DNA of 64,000 nt from Mycobacteriaceae bacterium (GCA_028726465.1 JAQYQB010000026.1:228587-292586), one strand, 5' to 3'; positions 8,101 through 16,793 are shown, counted from the stretch's first letter. The notes: generated by a model not told the origin, from the letters alone. Numbers and translations are program-made.

Positions 8101-9883
8101 CGTGGTTGCGCCCGGCCAGGGAGCGGGCCAGCGCGAAGAGATCCGCGGTTCCCAGCTGCTGGTCCTCGATGAAATCGGCCAGCGTGGCGGCCGCCTGGGC
8201 CCGGCGCGACGGCAGCAGGCCAGAGACCGGCAGGCTGACGGTGGCAGCGGTGGCATCGTCAGCGGTGTCGGTGGTGGTGTCGGTGGCGACCTGGGCGGCG
8301 CGGGCGTGGGTGGTGCCCTGGTAGTCGCTGAGCACGACGTGGGCGTTGGTGCCGCCGAAGCCGAAGCCGGACACGCCGGCCAGCTTGTGGCCGGAGTACT
8401 CGGGCCACTCGCGGGGATCCTCGACGACCTCGAGCTTTTCCGCGTCGAAGTCGATGTAGCGGTTCGGCGCGGAGAAGTTGATGCTCGGCGGCAGGGTGTC
8501 GTGGCGCATGGCCTGGATGACCTTGATAAGGCCCACCACGCCGGCGGCGGACTCGGAGTGGCCGATATTGGACTTGGCCGAGCCCAGCAGCGTCGGGTTT
8601 TCCGCGCCGCGGTTGGCCCCTAGGACCTCACCCAGGGCGGTGGCCTCGATGGGATCTCCCAGGATGGTGCCCGTGCCGTGGGCCTCGACGTAGTCGACCG
8701 TGGCCGGATCGACCTCGGCGTCGGCGTAGGCGCGGTGCAGCACGTCGACCTGCGCCTCCGGGTTGGGGGCGGTCAGGCCGTTGGAGTGGCCGTCGGAGTT
8801 GATGGCCGAGCCCTTGATGACGGCGAGGATGTTATCGCCGGCGGCCTCGGCGTCGCTGAGCCGCTTGAGCACCAGCACGCCGCCGGCGTCCGCGCGCACG
8901 AAGCCGTCCGCGTCGTCGGAGAAGGCGTGGATGCAGCCCGTGGGCGAGATGACGCCGAGTTCGCCGAAGGCGGTGGACACGAACGGGGAGGCCATGATGT
9001 TGATGCCGCCGGCCACGGCGACGTCGGCGTCGCCCTCGCGCAGGCCGCGTACGGCCTGGTGGACGGAGACCAGCGAGGACGAGCAGGCGGTGTCCACGTT
9101 GACCGAGGGTCCGCGCAGGTCCAGCGCGTAGGAGATCCGGTTGGAGATGATCGCCGAGGAGGTGCCGGTCAGCGCGTACGGGTGCGCCTCCGCCGGGTCG
9201 GCGGTGATCAGCATCCCGTAGTCGTTGTTCGACGAGCCCATGTAGACGCCGGTGGCGGTCCCGCGCAGCTCGTTGGCCGGCAGGTGGGCGTCCTCGAGCG
9301 CCTCCCAGACCAGCTCCAGCAGGATGCGCTGCTGCGGGTCCATGTTGGTGGCCTCCACCGGGGACAGGCCGAAGAATTCCGCGTCGAAGCTGGCGATGTC
9401 GTCCAGGTAGCCGCCGGCGAGGTTCTGCTCGGCCATCTTCTGGGGCATCACCGGATCGGCGGCGTAGTCGGACCAGCGGCCAATGGGCAGCGGCCCCGTC
9501 GCGCCGCGGCCTTCGACCAGCATGTCCCAGAACTCGTCCGCGTTGTTGGCGCCCGGGAAGCGGCCGGCCAGGCCGATGACGGCGATGTCCTCGTGGCCGC
9601 CGGCCGGGGTGATCCGGCGCGGGGCGGACGCCGGCGCCGACTGCTGGGCCGGGCCGTTAATCAGGCGGTCAGCCAGCTGGGCGATGGTCGGGTATTCGTA
9701 GGCGACCGTGGGGTCAAGATCCACGCCCACCAGGTTTTCCAGCTCGCCTGACAGCACCACGGCGTCGCGGGAGGACAGGCCGAAGTTTTCCAGCGGCTTA
9801 GAGTCGGTAATTTCCTCCGCGGGAACGCCCGTGGTCTGGGCTACCCAATGACGGATCCAATCACGCAACTGCTCTACGGTCAT
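5084..9883 (-). CDS. pks13: Mycolate condensing polyketide synthase Pks13
   Basis: 1599-residue type I polyketide synthase that condenses two fatty acyl chains into the beta-keto precursor of mycolic (corynomycolic) acid. Domain order: N-terminal acyl carrier domain with phosphopantetheine Ser38 in GLSSRD; ketosynthase about 98-520 with Cys267 in DTACSSS and His402/His442; acyltransferase about 635-945 with Ser725 in GMSMGE and a GHTS site near 830; second carrier domain with Ser1161 in LGLDSLMG; a low-complexity Ala/Glu linker about 1205-1245; thioesterase with Ser1399 in GGWSFGG and a likely Asp near 1426. It is complete, with no broken domain. It is followed by accD3 with overlap, and fadD32 lies 162 bases upstream, so pks13 may have its own promoter in that gap. 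Confidence 0.97.
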   Translation of the reverse strand: MTVEQLRDWIRHWVAQTTGVPAEEITDSKPLENFGLSSRDAVVLSGELENLVGVDLDPTVAYEYPTIAQLADRLINGPAQQSAPASAPRRITPAGGHEDIAVIGLAGRFPGANNADEFWDMLVEGRGATGPLPIGRWSDYAADPVMPQKMAEQNLAGGYLDDIASFDAEFFGLSPVEATNMDPQQRILLELVWEALEDAHLPANELRGTATGVYMGSSNNDYGMLITADPAEAHPYALTGTSSAIISNRISYALDLRGPSVNVDTACSSSLVSVHQAVRGLREGDADVAVAGGINIMASPFVSTAFGELGVISPTGCIHAFSDDADGFVRADAGGVLVLKRLSDAEAAGDNILAVIKGSAINSDGHSNGLTAPNPEAQVDVLHRAYADAEVDPATVDYVEAHGTGTILGDPIEATALGEVLGANRGAENPTLLGSAKSNIGHSESAAGVVGLIKVIQAMRHDTLPPSINFSAPNRYIDFDAEKLEVVEDPREWPEYSGHKLAGVSGFGFGGTNAHVVLSDYQGTTHARAAQVATDTTTDTADDATAATVSLPVSGLLPSRRAQAAATLADFIEDQQLGTADLFALARSLAGRNHARSRAVVNATNPEEAISRLRQVAAGKISVGVTAADSPSVPGPVFVYSGFGSQHRKMVKDLIAVSPDFLARLEELDQIVDFESGWSILDIVRDDEQTYNTETAQVAITAIQIALTDLLASFGARPAGVIGMSMGEIAAAYAAGGISADDAMLIACHRARLMGEGEAQLTEETQGAMAVVELTADDIAALDGNIEPAVYTGPGMTTVGGPRQEVLDLVEKLEGEGKFARALNVKGAGHTSAVDPILGELAGDIAGITARPLHTTLFSSVDRGEVYRPGATVHDEDYWLRMTRQPVFLEDATRAAFAAGHTQLVEIAPNPVALMGMMSTAFAVGKADAQLLYALKRKVDPSVSLLDLLAKLYVAGAPVDYRAVFGDGPVRDAPHTHFKRQRYWTHARPSSGVTGLPGTRVNLPEGKTAFSTNADQAPSALALLEAAIDAVSPGAHLVAVEEPGTLPAQGEVTTVVTKSLGGVAVAAYAVSDGATTLVAEGFATSLDLGTKAVPGVADLPDSASLKATPDQSADADIEAVRWDSATETVEDRLAAIVSESMGYDVTDLPRELPLIDLGLDSLMGMRIKNRVENDFQIPPLQVQALRDASLADVIDMVTAAVEGRETDGVETAAAATGNAEKTEKNAEADEAADAEATTGTGVGVAPRDASERMVFGTWASITGKAAAGVTSPLPELTEEQATQIAERLSERAGVEVTTAAVREAETLEPLADLVREGLETEVEGNIRVLREADGPAVFMFHPAGGTTVVYQPLVRRLPEDVAVYGVERLEGSLEDRAQAYIDDIVKHARGRKVVLGGWSFGGALAYEVAHQLRDKDLEVAFIALLDTTQPSDPAPDTLEETKARWERYAAFAEKTYGLEFPVPYELLETAGEDAVMDMLAQFLATTDASEHGLAAGVLEHQRASFVDNQILGKLDMRRWADVDVPVLLFRSERMHDGAIELEPRYAEIDPDGGWGAIVEDLEIVQLPGDHLAVPDEPAIGIVGKHIEDWIEVKIRGNHR

Positions 9884-10045
9884 ACGCCATGCTTTCTTTC
9901 GCTTACGTTCATTAAGGGGATCACAAAGAATAATCGTCTTTGGTGAAAATGCTCCACCTTAGGCTATCGAACTCGGACCCCAAAACGTTAGTAGCAAGCG
10001 CCGGCCAGGCGGATGTGCAGGACTTTGGCCAAGCCCTGCCGGGGA
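9884..10045 (-). promoter_or_regulatory. pks13 upstream region
   Basis: 162 bases between fadD32 and pks13. On the minus strand it contains a possible -10 (TATTCT) and, around it, an imperfect dyad CACCAAAG...CTTTGTGA that could bind a regulator. A GC-rich hairpin follows the fadD32 stop but has no T-run, so it is at best an attenuating stem. The ribosome site before the pks13 ATG is weak (AAGAAAG). A separate pks13 promoter here is inference. Confidence 0.35.
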
Positions 10046-11902
10046 TTAACCGCGCTGGGCCAGGTAGTGCTTCTTGGCCACGCGGCGGGCGATCTTGCCC
10101 GAGGAGGTCCGGTTGATCTCGTGGGCCTGCTTGAAGACGATGTCGTCCGGGGTCAGGCCGTGGTGGGCGGAGACCGCCGAGCGGATGGCCTCGGCCGCGG
10201 CGGCGTCGCCGGAGGGCTCAGCCGTATCGGCGCGCTCGACCAGCAGCACCAGCTGCTCGGTGTCCGCGCCTTCGACGGAGAACGCCGCCACGGAGTCCGG
10301 GCGCACGTGCTCGCTGGCCTCCTGGACGGTGGACTCGATGTCCTGCGGGTAGTGGTTGCGGCCGGCCACGACGATAAGGTCCTTCAGGCGGCCGGTGATG
10401 TAGAGGTGGCCGTCCAGGATGGTGCCCAGGTCGCCGGAGGCCATCCAGCGATCGTCGTCCGGGGCGCCGGCCACGCGGCTATCCGCCAGGCGCTCGCCCA
10501 GGGTGTTGCGGAAGGTCGCGGCGGTGTCCTCGTCGCGCTCCAGGTAGCCGGCGGCCATGTTCTCGCCGTGAGCCCACAGCTCGCCGATGACGCCGTCGGC
10601 GACCTCGGCCCGGGTCTCCGGGTCGACGATGGTCAGGTACTGCGGCTGCACCACCTGGCCGACGGAAGCGAAGGCCACGGTGTTCTCGGAAGCCTCCGCC
10701 ACCTCGGCGCGGCCCTCGGCCAGCGCGGCGCGGTCGAAGTGGGTAATCAGCGGGCGCTCGTCGGTCTGCGGGGTGCTCACCAGGAGGGAGGCCTCCGCCA
10801 GGCCGTAGGACGGGCGCAGCGCGGTGCGCTTGAAGCCGTAGGGCTCGAAGGTGTTCAGGAAGTTGTCCACGGCGGACTCGGTGACCGGCTCGGAGCCGAC
10901 GATGAGGCCGTCGATGTGGGACAGGTCCAGCTCCTCGCCGTCGGCCGGGGCGCCGTAGCGCGCGGCCAGCTCGAGCGCGAAGTTCGGGACCACGCCGTAG
11001 GTGGCCTGCAGCTTGTCATCGATCGGCTTGCGGTTGAGCTGGCCCACCCAGCGCTTCGGCTGCTGGATGAAATCGCGCGGGGACATCAGCTCGAAAGGCA
11101 GGCCCAGGATGGTCACAAACACCGTGAGGATAATGCCCATGTCGTGGTGCAGCGGCAGCCAGGTGACCAGGCGCAGCGGCATCTTCAGCTGCGCGGCGCG
11201 GAAGATCTGCAGCACGTTGGTCAGAATGGAGCGGTTGGTCAGGATCACGCCGGCCGGGGTGCGGGTGGAGCCGGAGGTGTACTGCAGGAAGGCGGGCTGG
11301 TCCAGGGGCATGACCGTGGACATCGCCAGCTGCTGCTGGCCCTCCAGGGTCGACGCCGGGTTCTGGTAGGACGCCGCCAGGCTGTCCGGCAGGGAGTCGA
11401 CGGAGAGCACGCGCGGGCGCTCCCGGGAGGGCAGGTCGGCGAAGTGCTTGCGCACCGCGGCCGCCGATGCCCGGTTGGTCAGCACCAGCTTCGGCTGGGC
11501 GTCGGCGAAGACCGCCTTCAGGTGGTCCGCGTGGCCCGGCTCGTTCGGATCGTAGAGCGGAATGGGCGTCATGCCGGCGTACAGGCCGCCCAGGAAGCCG
11601 AAGAGGTACTCCGGGGAGTTGCCGGCCAGGATGGCCACCCGGTCGCCCAGCTTGCCGACCTGCTGCAGGCGGGCCGCCACGGACTTGATGCGGGTGTTGA
11701 CCTCCTGGCGCGAGTAGGTCACCAGCTGGCCCTCCCGGCTCTCGGAGTAGTCCCAGAAGCGCAGGACCTTCCGGTCACCGCCGCCGGTCTGCAGATCGCC
11801 CTGGTAGAGCAATTCCGCGAGCCCGACGAGGGTCAGCTGCGGCGCGAGGGTGATCTCCCCTTGGTCGTTGAAGAACTGGCCCATGGCGGCGTGCAAATCC
11901 AT
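10046..11902 (-). CDS. fadD32: Long-chain fatty-acyl-AMP ligase FadD32
   Basis: 618-residue member of the FAAL branch of adenylate-forming enzymes. It activates the meromycolate-type fatty acid as acyl-AMP and loads it on the N-terminal carrier domain of Pks13. The ATP-binding P-loop YTSGSTRTPAGV is near residue 185, with later family motifs YGLAEASLLV and the adenylate-binding region ASGDLGTILDGHLYITGR about 465-485. The C-terminal small domain ends with NRTSSGKIARR, where the usual Lys is present. The ATG has AAGGAG about ten bases upstream. Position directly upstream of pks13 and length match the mycobacterial enzyme. It is probably transcribed from a promoter in the gap before it, where TGATAAT is seen on the minus strand. 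Confidence 0.95.
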   Translation of the reverse strand: MDLHAAMGQFFNDQGEITLAPQLTLVGLAELLYQGDLQTGGGDRKVLRFWDYSESREGQLVTYSRQEVNTRIKSVAARLQQVGKLGDRVAILAGNSPEYLFGFLGGLYAGMTPIPLYDPNEPGHADHLKAVFADAQPKLVLTNRASAAAVRKHFADLPSRERPRVLSVDSLPDSLAASYQNPASTLEGQQQLAMSTVMPLDQPAFLQYTSGSTRTPAGVILTNRSILTNVLQIFRAAQLKMPLRLVTWLPLHHDMGIILTVFVTILGLPFELMSPRDFIQQPKRWVGQLNRKPIDDKLQATYGVVPNFALELAARYGAPADGEELDLSHIDGLIVGSEPVTESAVDNFLNTFEPYGFKRTALRPSYGLAEASLLVSTPQTDERPLITHFDRAALAEGRAEVAEASENTVAFASVGQVVQPQYLTIVDPETRAEVADGVIGELWAHGENMAAGYLERDEDTAATFRNTLGERLADSRVAGAPDDDRWMASGDLGTILDGHLYITGRLKDLIVVAGRNHYPQDIESTVQEASEHVRPDSVAAFSVEGADTEQLVLLVERADTAEPSGDAAAAEAIRSAVSAHHGLTPDDIVFKQAHEINRTSSGKIARRVAKKHYLAQRG

Positions 11903-11963
11903 GACAGTAACGCTCCTTGAAATCCGATTCGGTTTATTTTGCTACTAAAATTATCAGACTAGG

Positions 11964-11992
11964 CGGCCGCCGTGTTACACCAAAGGCGGCCG
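11964..11992 (-). terminator. Possible terminator after the cutinase-like gene
   Basis: Stem of eight base pairs, 11964-11971 with 11985-11992, with a 13-base loop. Read on the minus strand it is followed by an AT-rich stretch including TTTTAG. This same stretch carries TGATAAT, a plausible -10 for fadD32, so termination and re-initiation may be packed together. Confidence 0.35.
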
Positions 11993-12021
11993 GTTGCCCG
12001 CAGCATTGCCGCGGGCCGTTC

Positions 12022-12951
12022 TTAGATGCCGTCGATGATTCCGCGGGCCCAGCCGACCACCCAGTCGTTGGCGGTGGTCCCCTCCACCACGTGCGGGTTG
12101 GAGGCGTACTGGGCGTGCACGCCGTTGGCGGCGATGAGATCGCGGGCGCGATCCAGGCCGTTGGCGGCATCGCGCGGCGCGTCGCAGATGGAGTCGTCCG
12201 GCGCGCAGATCTGGAAGGTGCGGTCCGCCAGCTCGCCGAAGCCGTTGGGGCGCGCGCCGCGCATGGTCGCGCCCGGCACGATGGGCTGAACCAGCTTGCT
12301 GATCGGCTCCAGGGCGATCTCCGCGCCGATGCCGTGAACCTCGACGCCCGGGTTGATGCCCACGCCGGGCTCGCGGCGGCCGTCGGCGATAAGCGCCACG
12401 CCGGCCACCGACTCGGCCGGGACCGCGCCCGTGCCCGCGCCGATCTGGTCGGCGACGTCGCCCAGGATGACCGCGCCCTGCGAGAAACCGGCCATGACGA
12501 ACTTCGTCGCCGGGCAGGCCTCGTGCATATAGCGCAGCTCGCCCTCCAGGGTGGAGGTGCCCTCCTGGCGGGAGTCGTCGTAGGACATCTCCTCCTGGGA
12601 GTTAATGTTCTTAAACTGCGCGGTGTACGGCAGGGTCCACACCTTCACGTCCTGCGGGGCGTAGGCCTGCTGCAGCGGCTGGGAGATCGAGAGCATGAAC
12701 GAGCGCGGGTTGGCGGTCGGGTTGATGGGATCGTCGTCCGCCTTGGATTCCCAGGTGCCGGGCGCGGAGATGACCTCGACTCGCGGGCACCAGTCCGGCT
12801 GCTCCGGGGCGGCCGGCTCGTCCTCGCCGGGCTGCGTGGCCGGCGGCTCCGACAGGTTGCTCGAGGAGGTGCTGTTGAAATAGTGCACCGCGGAGGCGCC
12901 CAGGATCACCAGCAGGATCACTACTGCCACCGCAGTAAGGGTCTTTTTCAT
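12022..12951 (-). CDS. Secreted/membrane-anchored cutinase-family esterase (Culp6-like)
   Basis: 309-residue serine esterase with an N-terminal hydrophobic anchor (residues 5-23) and an Asn/Ser/Pro-rich linker, so the catalytic domain faces outside. The nucleophile Ser157 sits in GFSQGA. The cutinase-type Asp is in the Cys-flanked segment CAPDDSICDAP and the His follows in GVHAQY. It corresponds in position to mycobacterial Rv3802c, an essential envelope phospholipase/thioesterase between fadD32 and the mycolyltransferases. A role in releasing or remodelling envelope lipids is inferred from the family. It starts 18 bases after the stop of the DUF732 lipoprotein gene, so the two are likely in one operon. 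Confidence 0.88.
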   Translation of the reverse strand: MKKTLTAVAVVILLVILGASAVHYFNSTSSSNLSEPPATQPGEDEPAAPEQPDWCPRVEVISAPGTWESKADDDPINPTANPRSFMLSISQPLQQAYAPQDVKVWTLPYTAQFKNINSQEEMSYDDSRQEGTSTLEGELRYMHEACPATKFVMAGFSQGAVILGDVADQIGAGTGAVPAESVAGVALIADGRREPGVGINPGVEVHGIGAEIALEPISKLVQPIVPGATMRGARPNGFGELADRTFQICAPDDSICDAPRDAANGLDRARDLIAANGVHAQYASNPHVVEGTTANDWVVGWARGIIDGI

Positions 12952-12969
12952 GTGTTGTGCCTGTCTCGT

Positions 12970-13467
12970 CTAGCAGTAGACGGAGCGCGCTTCGTCCGTC
13001 AGGAACCGGGTCAGCTCTTCGTAGTCCAGCTCCGTGCGGCCCTGCTCGATGAGCTGGCCGGCAATCGCGTTCAGGGTGATGGGCTCTTCCTCCACGCAGA
13101 CCCGCTGCGCGGCGGAGACCAGCTGCGTTTCCACGCCGGCCGCGTCGATATCGCGCTCGCCGACCGCGCCGAGGAAGTCGGCATCGCCCGCAGAGGCATC
13201 GGCCTCCGGGAAGGGGATTTCGGAGATCTCTTCGGCACCGCGGTCCTCCGGGGCGCGGTCGCCGGCCGGCGCGGCGGCGGAAGGCTTCGAGCTGCTTTCG
13301 GCCGACTCCGACTCGGAGGCGGATGCCGACTCGGTCTCCGAGCCGCGCTCCAACGGCGCCACCGAGGTCGGGGCCGCGGCCTCGTTATCGTTGTCGACGG
13401 TGGCGGAACCGCAGGCCGCCAGGCCCAACGATGCCGCGACGGCCAGACCCGCAATCAATTTTCGCAT
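12970..13467 (-). CDS. DUF732-type lipoprotein
   Basis: 165-residue exported protein. It has a short signal peptide with lipobox LAAC (Cys19), a long Ser/Glu/Ala-rich linker about 30-90, and a compact C-terminal domain starting near FLGAVGERDID with two cysteines, matching the layout of DUF732, a small all-helical domain of unknown function in mycolata. It lies between a mycolyltransferase and the cutinase-like enzyme on the same strand, with gaps of 30 and 18 bases, so co-expression with mycolate assembly is likely. Its role is not known. Confidence 0.72.
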   Translation of the reverse strand: MRKLIAGLAVAASLGLAACGSATVDNDNEAAAPTSVAPLERGSETESASASESESAESSSKPSAAAPAGDRAPEDRGAEEISEIPFPEADASAGDADFLGAVGERDIDAAGVETQLVSAAQRVCVEEEPITLNAIAGQLIEQGRTELDYEELTRFLTDEARSVYC

Positions 13468-13497
13468 GGCGCTGATGGTACTCCTTCCGGCTGGCGT

Positions 13498-15468
13498 TTA
13501 GGACTTCTGCACGCGGCCGAAGATCTCGCTCAGGGTGCCCTTCTGGAACTTCTGGGTCAGGCCGCCGGCCGGGATCTGCTCCGTGTCCGAGGTCGGGTAG
13601 CCCATCTCGCCCTGCTCGTAGCCGCGCTTGCCCCAGTCTTCGAAGATCTTGCCGTGCATGATGAAGTGCGCGCCGGTCTTCGGGGACCAGTAGATGTTGC
13701 CGTGCTCGAACTCCTGGAAGGCGCCGCCCTTGATCTTGATCTCGTCGCTGGTCGGGAAGCCCAGGCCGGTGGTCGCGCCACCCATCTCCTTGTACTTGGC
13801 GCCGATGGCACCGTGGACGATGTGGTGGGAGTTGTCCGGGTTACGGGTCAGGATGCCGTTCTCGAACTTCTGCTGGAAGCCGCCGTTGACTTCCTGCGGC
13901 GCGGAGGTCGGGTACTTGAGATCCCCGCCTTCCCAGCCGTTCTTGCCCCAGGCCTCGACCATGTCCTTCGGGATGGCATAGGCGCCGGTCTGGGCGGTCC
14001 AGTAGATGGAACCGTTCTCAAAGTGGACGAAGCGGCCGCGCTGGTCCGGGGTCTTTTCCTCGTTGGTCAGCGGGAAGCCCAGCCAGGAGCCCGGGCCACC
14101 CATCTCGCTGTAGCGGGCGTTGATGCGACCGACCAGGGCCTTGGCACCAGTCTCCGGGGACCAGTACGCGGTGCCCGCGCTGAAGTCCTGTGCCTTGCCG
14201 TTGTCGCCGGCGTCGTATTCGTTGTTCACGCACTCGCCGATGGTGCCGGACTTGGTGGCCGCGCCGATGGCGCCGATGGCCTGGCAGTCCGCCCCGCGGT
14301 CTTCCTTGGGGATAGCCAGGGCGTCCGCGATGGACGGCCAGGCCTGCTGCATCTCAAACTGCCAGTATTCCCAGCTGTGGACGCCGGACGGGCGGAAGTG
14401 CGCCTCCGGCTCCACGCCGGCGCGCTTGGCGTAGCTCATGAAGGTCTCGCCGGACATGCGCGAGATGGCCTCCAGGCCGATGCCGGCCATGTTGGCCGGG
14501 CCCTTGGCGACGGACTCGGGGTTGCCGAAGTCGTCCTTGCCGGAGCCGGCGGAGATGTAGACCTTCATGTCCTTCAGGTTTTCGATGCCCAGCTTCGGGT
14601 CGTGGTCGATCCAGTCCTGGGAGCCCGGCGGGCCCCACATGGCGTCCGAGTTGTACCCGCCGGCGTCCATCTGCGCGGCGCGGATTGCGGCCGGCATGCC
14701 GCTGCTGGTGGTGTCCAGGTAGCCGGAGAAGGAGCCCACGAAGTCGAACAGGTGCGGGTTGCGCTCGGCCAGGTTGACCGCGGCGGTACCGCCCATGGAG
14801 ATACCCGTCACGGCGCGCTTGTGGTTGGAGCGGTACTCGTTGTCCAGGATCGGCACCAGTTCCTGGGTCAGGAAGGTCTCCCACTGGTAGTGGGTGCCGT
14901 TGTCCGGGCGCTGCCAGTCAGCGTAGAAGGAGGACTCGCCGCCCACCGGCATGATCAGGTTGACGTTGCGGTCGGCGTACTGGTTCAGGATGTTGGTCTC
15001 GATGGTCCAGCCGGACTCGTCGTCGCGGGCGCGCAGGCCGTCCAGGGCCCAGACCTCCGGGAAGGTGGCCTCCGGGTTGGAGTACCAGTCACGCGCCAGC
15101 TGGATCTGGACCTTCTGCAGCTTGTCCGGCATGGCCGCGGACTTGATGTAGACCATCAGGTGGCGGTTGGTCAGGTATTCCACGCGCTCGATGTCCACGC
15201 CCTCCGGCAGGCCTTCGACGTCCGGGTAGGTGGTGTCAATCGGGGTGCGCTCCGGCGGGGCCGACGGCGCGAAGGAATCCGACAGGCTCGACCCGGACGA
15301 GGAGGAGCTGAGGTCCCCCAGGCCCTGCTGGGCGGTGGCGTTAGGCAGCAGGGCGATGCCGACGGCCAGCGCCGTGGGCAGGGCCGCGGCGGCTAGCCCG
15401 CGGCGGGTACGAGTCTGGTACGTGTTGCGCGCCTGGCGCGGGGAGGGCTTCGGAGCGGATGTGCGCAT
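13498..15468 (-). CDS. cop1: Mycolyltransferase with C-terminal LGFP repeats (Cop1/MytA)
   Basis: 656-residue secreted mycolyltransferase, the antigen-85/PS1 type that moves mycolate from trehalose monomycolate to trehalose monomycolate or arabinogalactan. A long signal peptide (about 1-46, cleavage near NATA) precedes an esterase-fold domain about 75-390 with Ser224 in GISMGG, an acidic residue in the AGSGKDDFG region and His364 in SGVHSWEYW. The last ~230 residues carry about four LGFP-type repeats (LGFPLTNE, LKYPTSAP, LGFPTSDE, MGYPTSDT), thought to anchor the enzyme to the cell wall. The LGFP tail distinguishes it from the second, shorter mycolyltransferase next door. The ribosome site is AAGGA before ATG. 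Confidence 0.93.
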   Translation of the reverse strand: MRTSAPKPSPRQARNTYQTRTRRGLAAAALPTALAVGIALLPNATAQQGLGDLSSSSSGSSLSDSFAPSAPPERTPIDTTYPDVEGLPEGVDIERVEYLTNRHLMVYIKSAAMPDKLQKVQIQLARDWYSNPEATFPEVWALDGLRARDDESGWTIETNILNQYADRNVNLIMPVGGESSFYADWQRPDNGTHYQWETFLTQELVPILDNEYRSNHKRAVTGISMGGTAAVNLAERNPHLFDFVGSFSGYLDTTSSGMPAAIRAAQMDAGGYNSDAMWGPPGSQDWIDHDPKLGIENLKDMKVYISAGSGKDDFGNPESVAKGPANMAGIGLEAISRMSGETFMSYAKRAGVEPEAHFRPSGVHSWEYWQFEMQQAWPSIADALAIPKEDRGADCQAIGAIGAATKSGTIGECVNNEYDAGDNGKAQDFSAGTAYWSPETGAKALVGRINARYSEMGGPGSWLGFPLTNEEKTPDQRGRFVHFENGSIYWTAQTGAYAIPKDMVEAWGKNGWEGGDLKYPTSAPQEVNGGFQQKFENGILTRNPDNSHHIVHGAIGAKYKEMGGATTGLGFPTSDEIKIKGGAFQEFEHGNIYWSPKTGAHFIMHGKIFEDWGKRGYEQGEMGYPTSDTEQIPAGGLTQKFQKGTLSEIFGRVQKS

Positions 15469-15701
15469 GGAGGTATCCTTGACGTTCGACTAGTAGACAG
15501 ACAGCGATGGAGTCCCAGCCAAAAGAGCCAACGAGGCAGCGCCCGCCGAAAACACGGCTAGCGCACCCGGAAACTCACGCAATCCGAAGGTTCCCCTCCT
15601 CCGGAGCACGTATCTGGGTTGTTGTGCGCTCAAGTTTAAGTTCAACTTGAGACTTTTCCTAGCCGACACGCCCGAAGTCACATTCTTATCCGGAAATAGA
15701 A
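15469..15701 (-). promoter_or_regulatory. cop1 upstream region with inverted repeat
   Basis: About 230 bases between cop1 and the next terminator. An inverted repeat CTCAAGTT-N7-AACTTGAG lies at 15629-15651, about 160 bases before the cop1 start. It looks like an operator or promoter-proximal site; the flanking sequence on the minus strand is AT-richer than the surroundings. A 63-codon open frame across this region is not convincing. The binding protein is unknown. Confidence 0.4.
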
Positions 15702-15733
15702 AAATCCCCGCGCTAGGGCTAGCGCGGGGATTT
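15702..15733 (-). terminator. Terminator of the second mycolyltransferase gene
   Basis: Perfect 14-base-pair stem, 15702-15715 with 15720-15733, four-base loop GGGC, followed on the minus strand by a T-run (ATTTTTC). It lies about 30 bases after the stop of the mycolyltransferase at 15765. Confidence 0.92.
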
Positions 15734-15764
15734 GGTTTAGTTCTGGTGCGGGTCTAGGACCGGC

Positions 15765-16793
15765 TTACCAAGCGTTCATCACGTTGAGGACGCGCGGCTT
15801 GGTCTTGTCCAGCTGGCGGCCGAACTGGTTCCAGTTGTGGAGGCCGACGTTCGGGTAGTCCGTGGTCAGGTTGACGCCGTCGGCGCGGGCCTTGAGCTCG
15901 TACAGGCGGGTCGAGACCATGGCGAAGGCCTCCAGCGCCGCACCCGATGCCTGGTGCTGCGGCAGGTACTTCTCATCGCCCGGGCCCGGGATACCGGAGG
16001 CCGCGGAGACGTAGACGTCCTTGCCGCGCAGGCCGGAGGTCAGGTGGAACGGGTCGTTCGCGAAGCGGCGCGGGCTGATCAGGGTGCCGTACATGGCGTT
16101 GATGTTAAACCCGCCGGCGTCCAGCATGGCCAGGCGCATGAAGGTCTGGGCGCCCGGCAGCGTGGTGGTCAGGTAGCCGGAGAAGGACATGGCCTGACGG
16201 AACTGGTTCGGGTGCTTGCTGGCTAGGACCATGGCCGAGGTGGCGCCCATGGACAGGCCCGCGATGGAGTTGTTGTTGCGGGCAACGCCGAAGTTGCGCT
16301 CCAGGTAGCCCGGCAGCTCCTGGGTCAGGAAGGTCTCCCACTTGTAGTTGACCGGGTTGGTCAGGTCGTAGGTGGCCGGGCCTTCCCAGTCAGCGTAGAA
16401 GGAGGACTCGCCGCCGACCGGCATGACCAGGGTGATGTTGTGCGGCTCGTAGGTGGCCGCGGCGTTCACGTCGTTGACCCAGGCGTTGGTGCGGTCGGTC
16501 GCGCGCAGGCCGTCCAGCAGGTAGAGGCCGGCGTTGCCTCCGCGCTTGGCCGGCTGGATCTGGACCGGGATGTTGCGGCCCATGGACTGGGACCACACGT
16601 CGCAGCGCTGGACCCACCAGCCCACACGGTCCCAGTCACAGTGGCCGGTGGCGTCGGCACGCAGGTAGTCACGCGGGGCGGCTTCGGCCCGCTGCGGGCC
16701 AGCCACGGCGAGCATGGTGACGACCATGAGGATGGCCGCGACCACTGCGGTGACCCGGCGGGACGCGCGGGAGGCGAAAGACGTCAGTGTCAT
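15765..16793 (-). CDS. cmt2: Mycolyltransferase, short form (Cmt2/MytB type)
   Basis: 342-residue secreted trehalose corynomycolyltransferase of the antigen-85 fold. The signal peptide ends near AEA at residue 38. Nucleophile Ser181 is in GLSMGA, the conserved block VMPVGGESSFYADW is at about 123-136, and the catalytic His is in GLHNW near 322. Two close cysteines (52 and 64) may form a disulfide. It lacks LGFP repeats, unlike cop1 immediately downstream. The ribosome site AAGGAGAGAC is strong. It has its own upstream region and its own terminator, so it is probably monocistronic. Confidence 0.92.
   Translation of the reverse strand: MTLTSFASRASRRVTAVVAAILMVVTMLAVAGPQRAEAAPRDYLRADATGHCDWDRVGWWVQRCDVWSQSMGRNIPVQIQPAKRGGNAGLYLLDGLRATDRTNAWVNDVNAAATYEPHNITLVMPVGGESSFYADWEGPATYDLTNPVNYKWETFLTQELPGYLERNFGVARNNNSIAGLSMGATSAMVLASKHPNQFRQAMSFSGYLTTTLPGAQTFMRLAMLDAGGFNINAMYGTLISPRRFANDPFHLTSGLRGKDVYVSAASGIPGPGDEKYLPQHQASGAALEAFAMVSTRLYELKARADGVNLTTDYPNVGLHNWNQFGRQLDKTKPRVLNVMNAW

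Noticed and set aside
11917-15396. Plus-strand open frame of 1159 codons opposite the cutinase-like and mycolyltransferase genes
   Set aside because: It is antisense to clearly recognised proteins; high GC makes long opposite frames common, and its sequence is Arg/Gly/Val-rich without any motif.
15490-15681. 63-codon minus-strand frame upstream of cop1
   Set aside because: No ribosome site, crosses the inverted repeat and likely promoter, and has no recognisable pattern.
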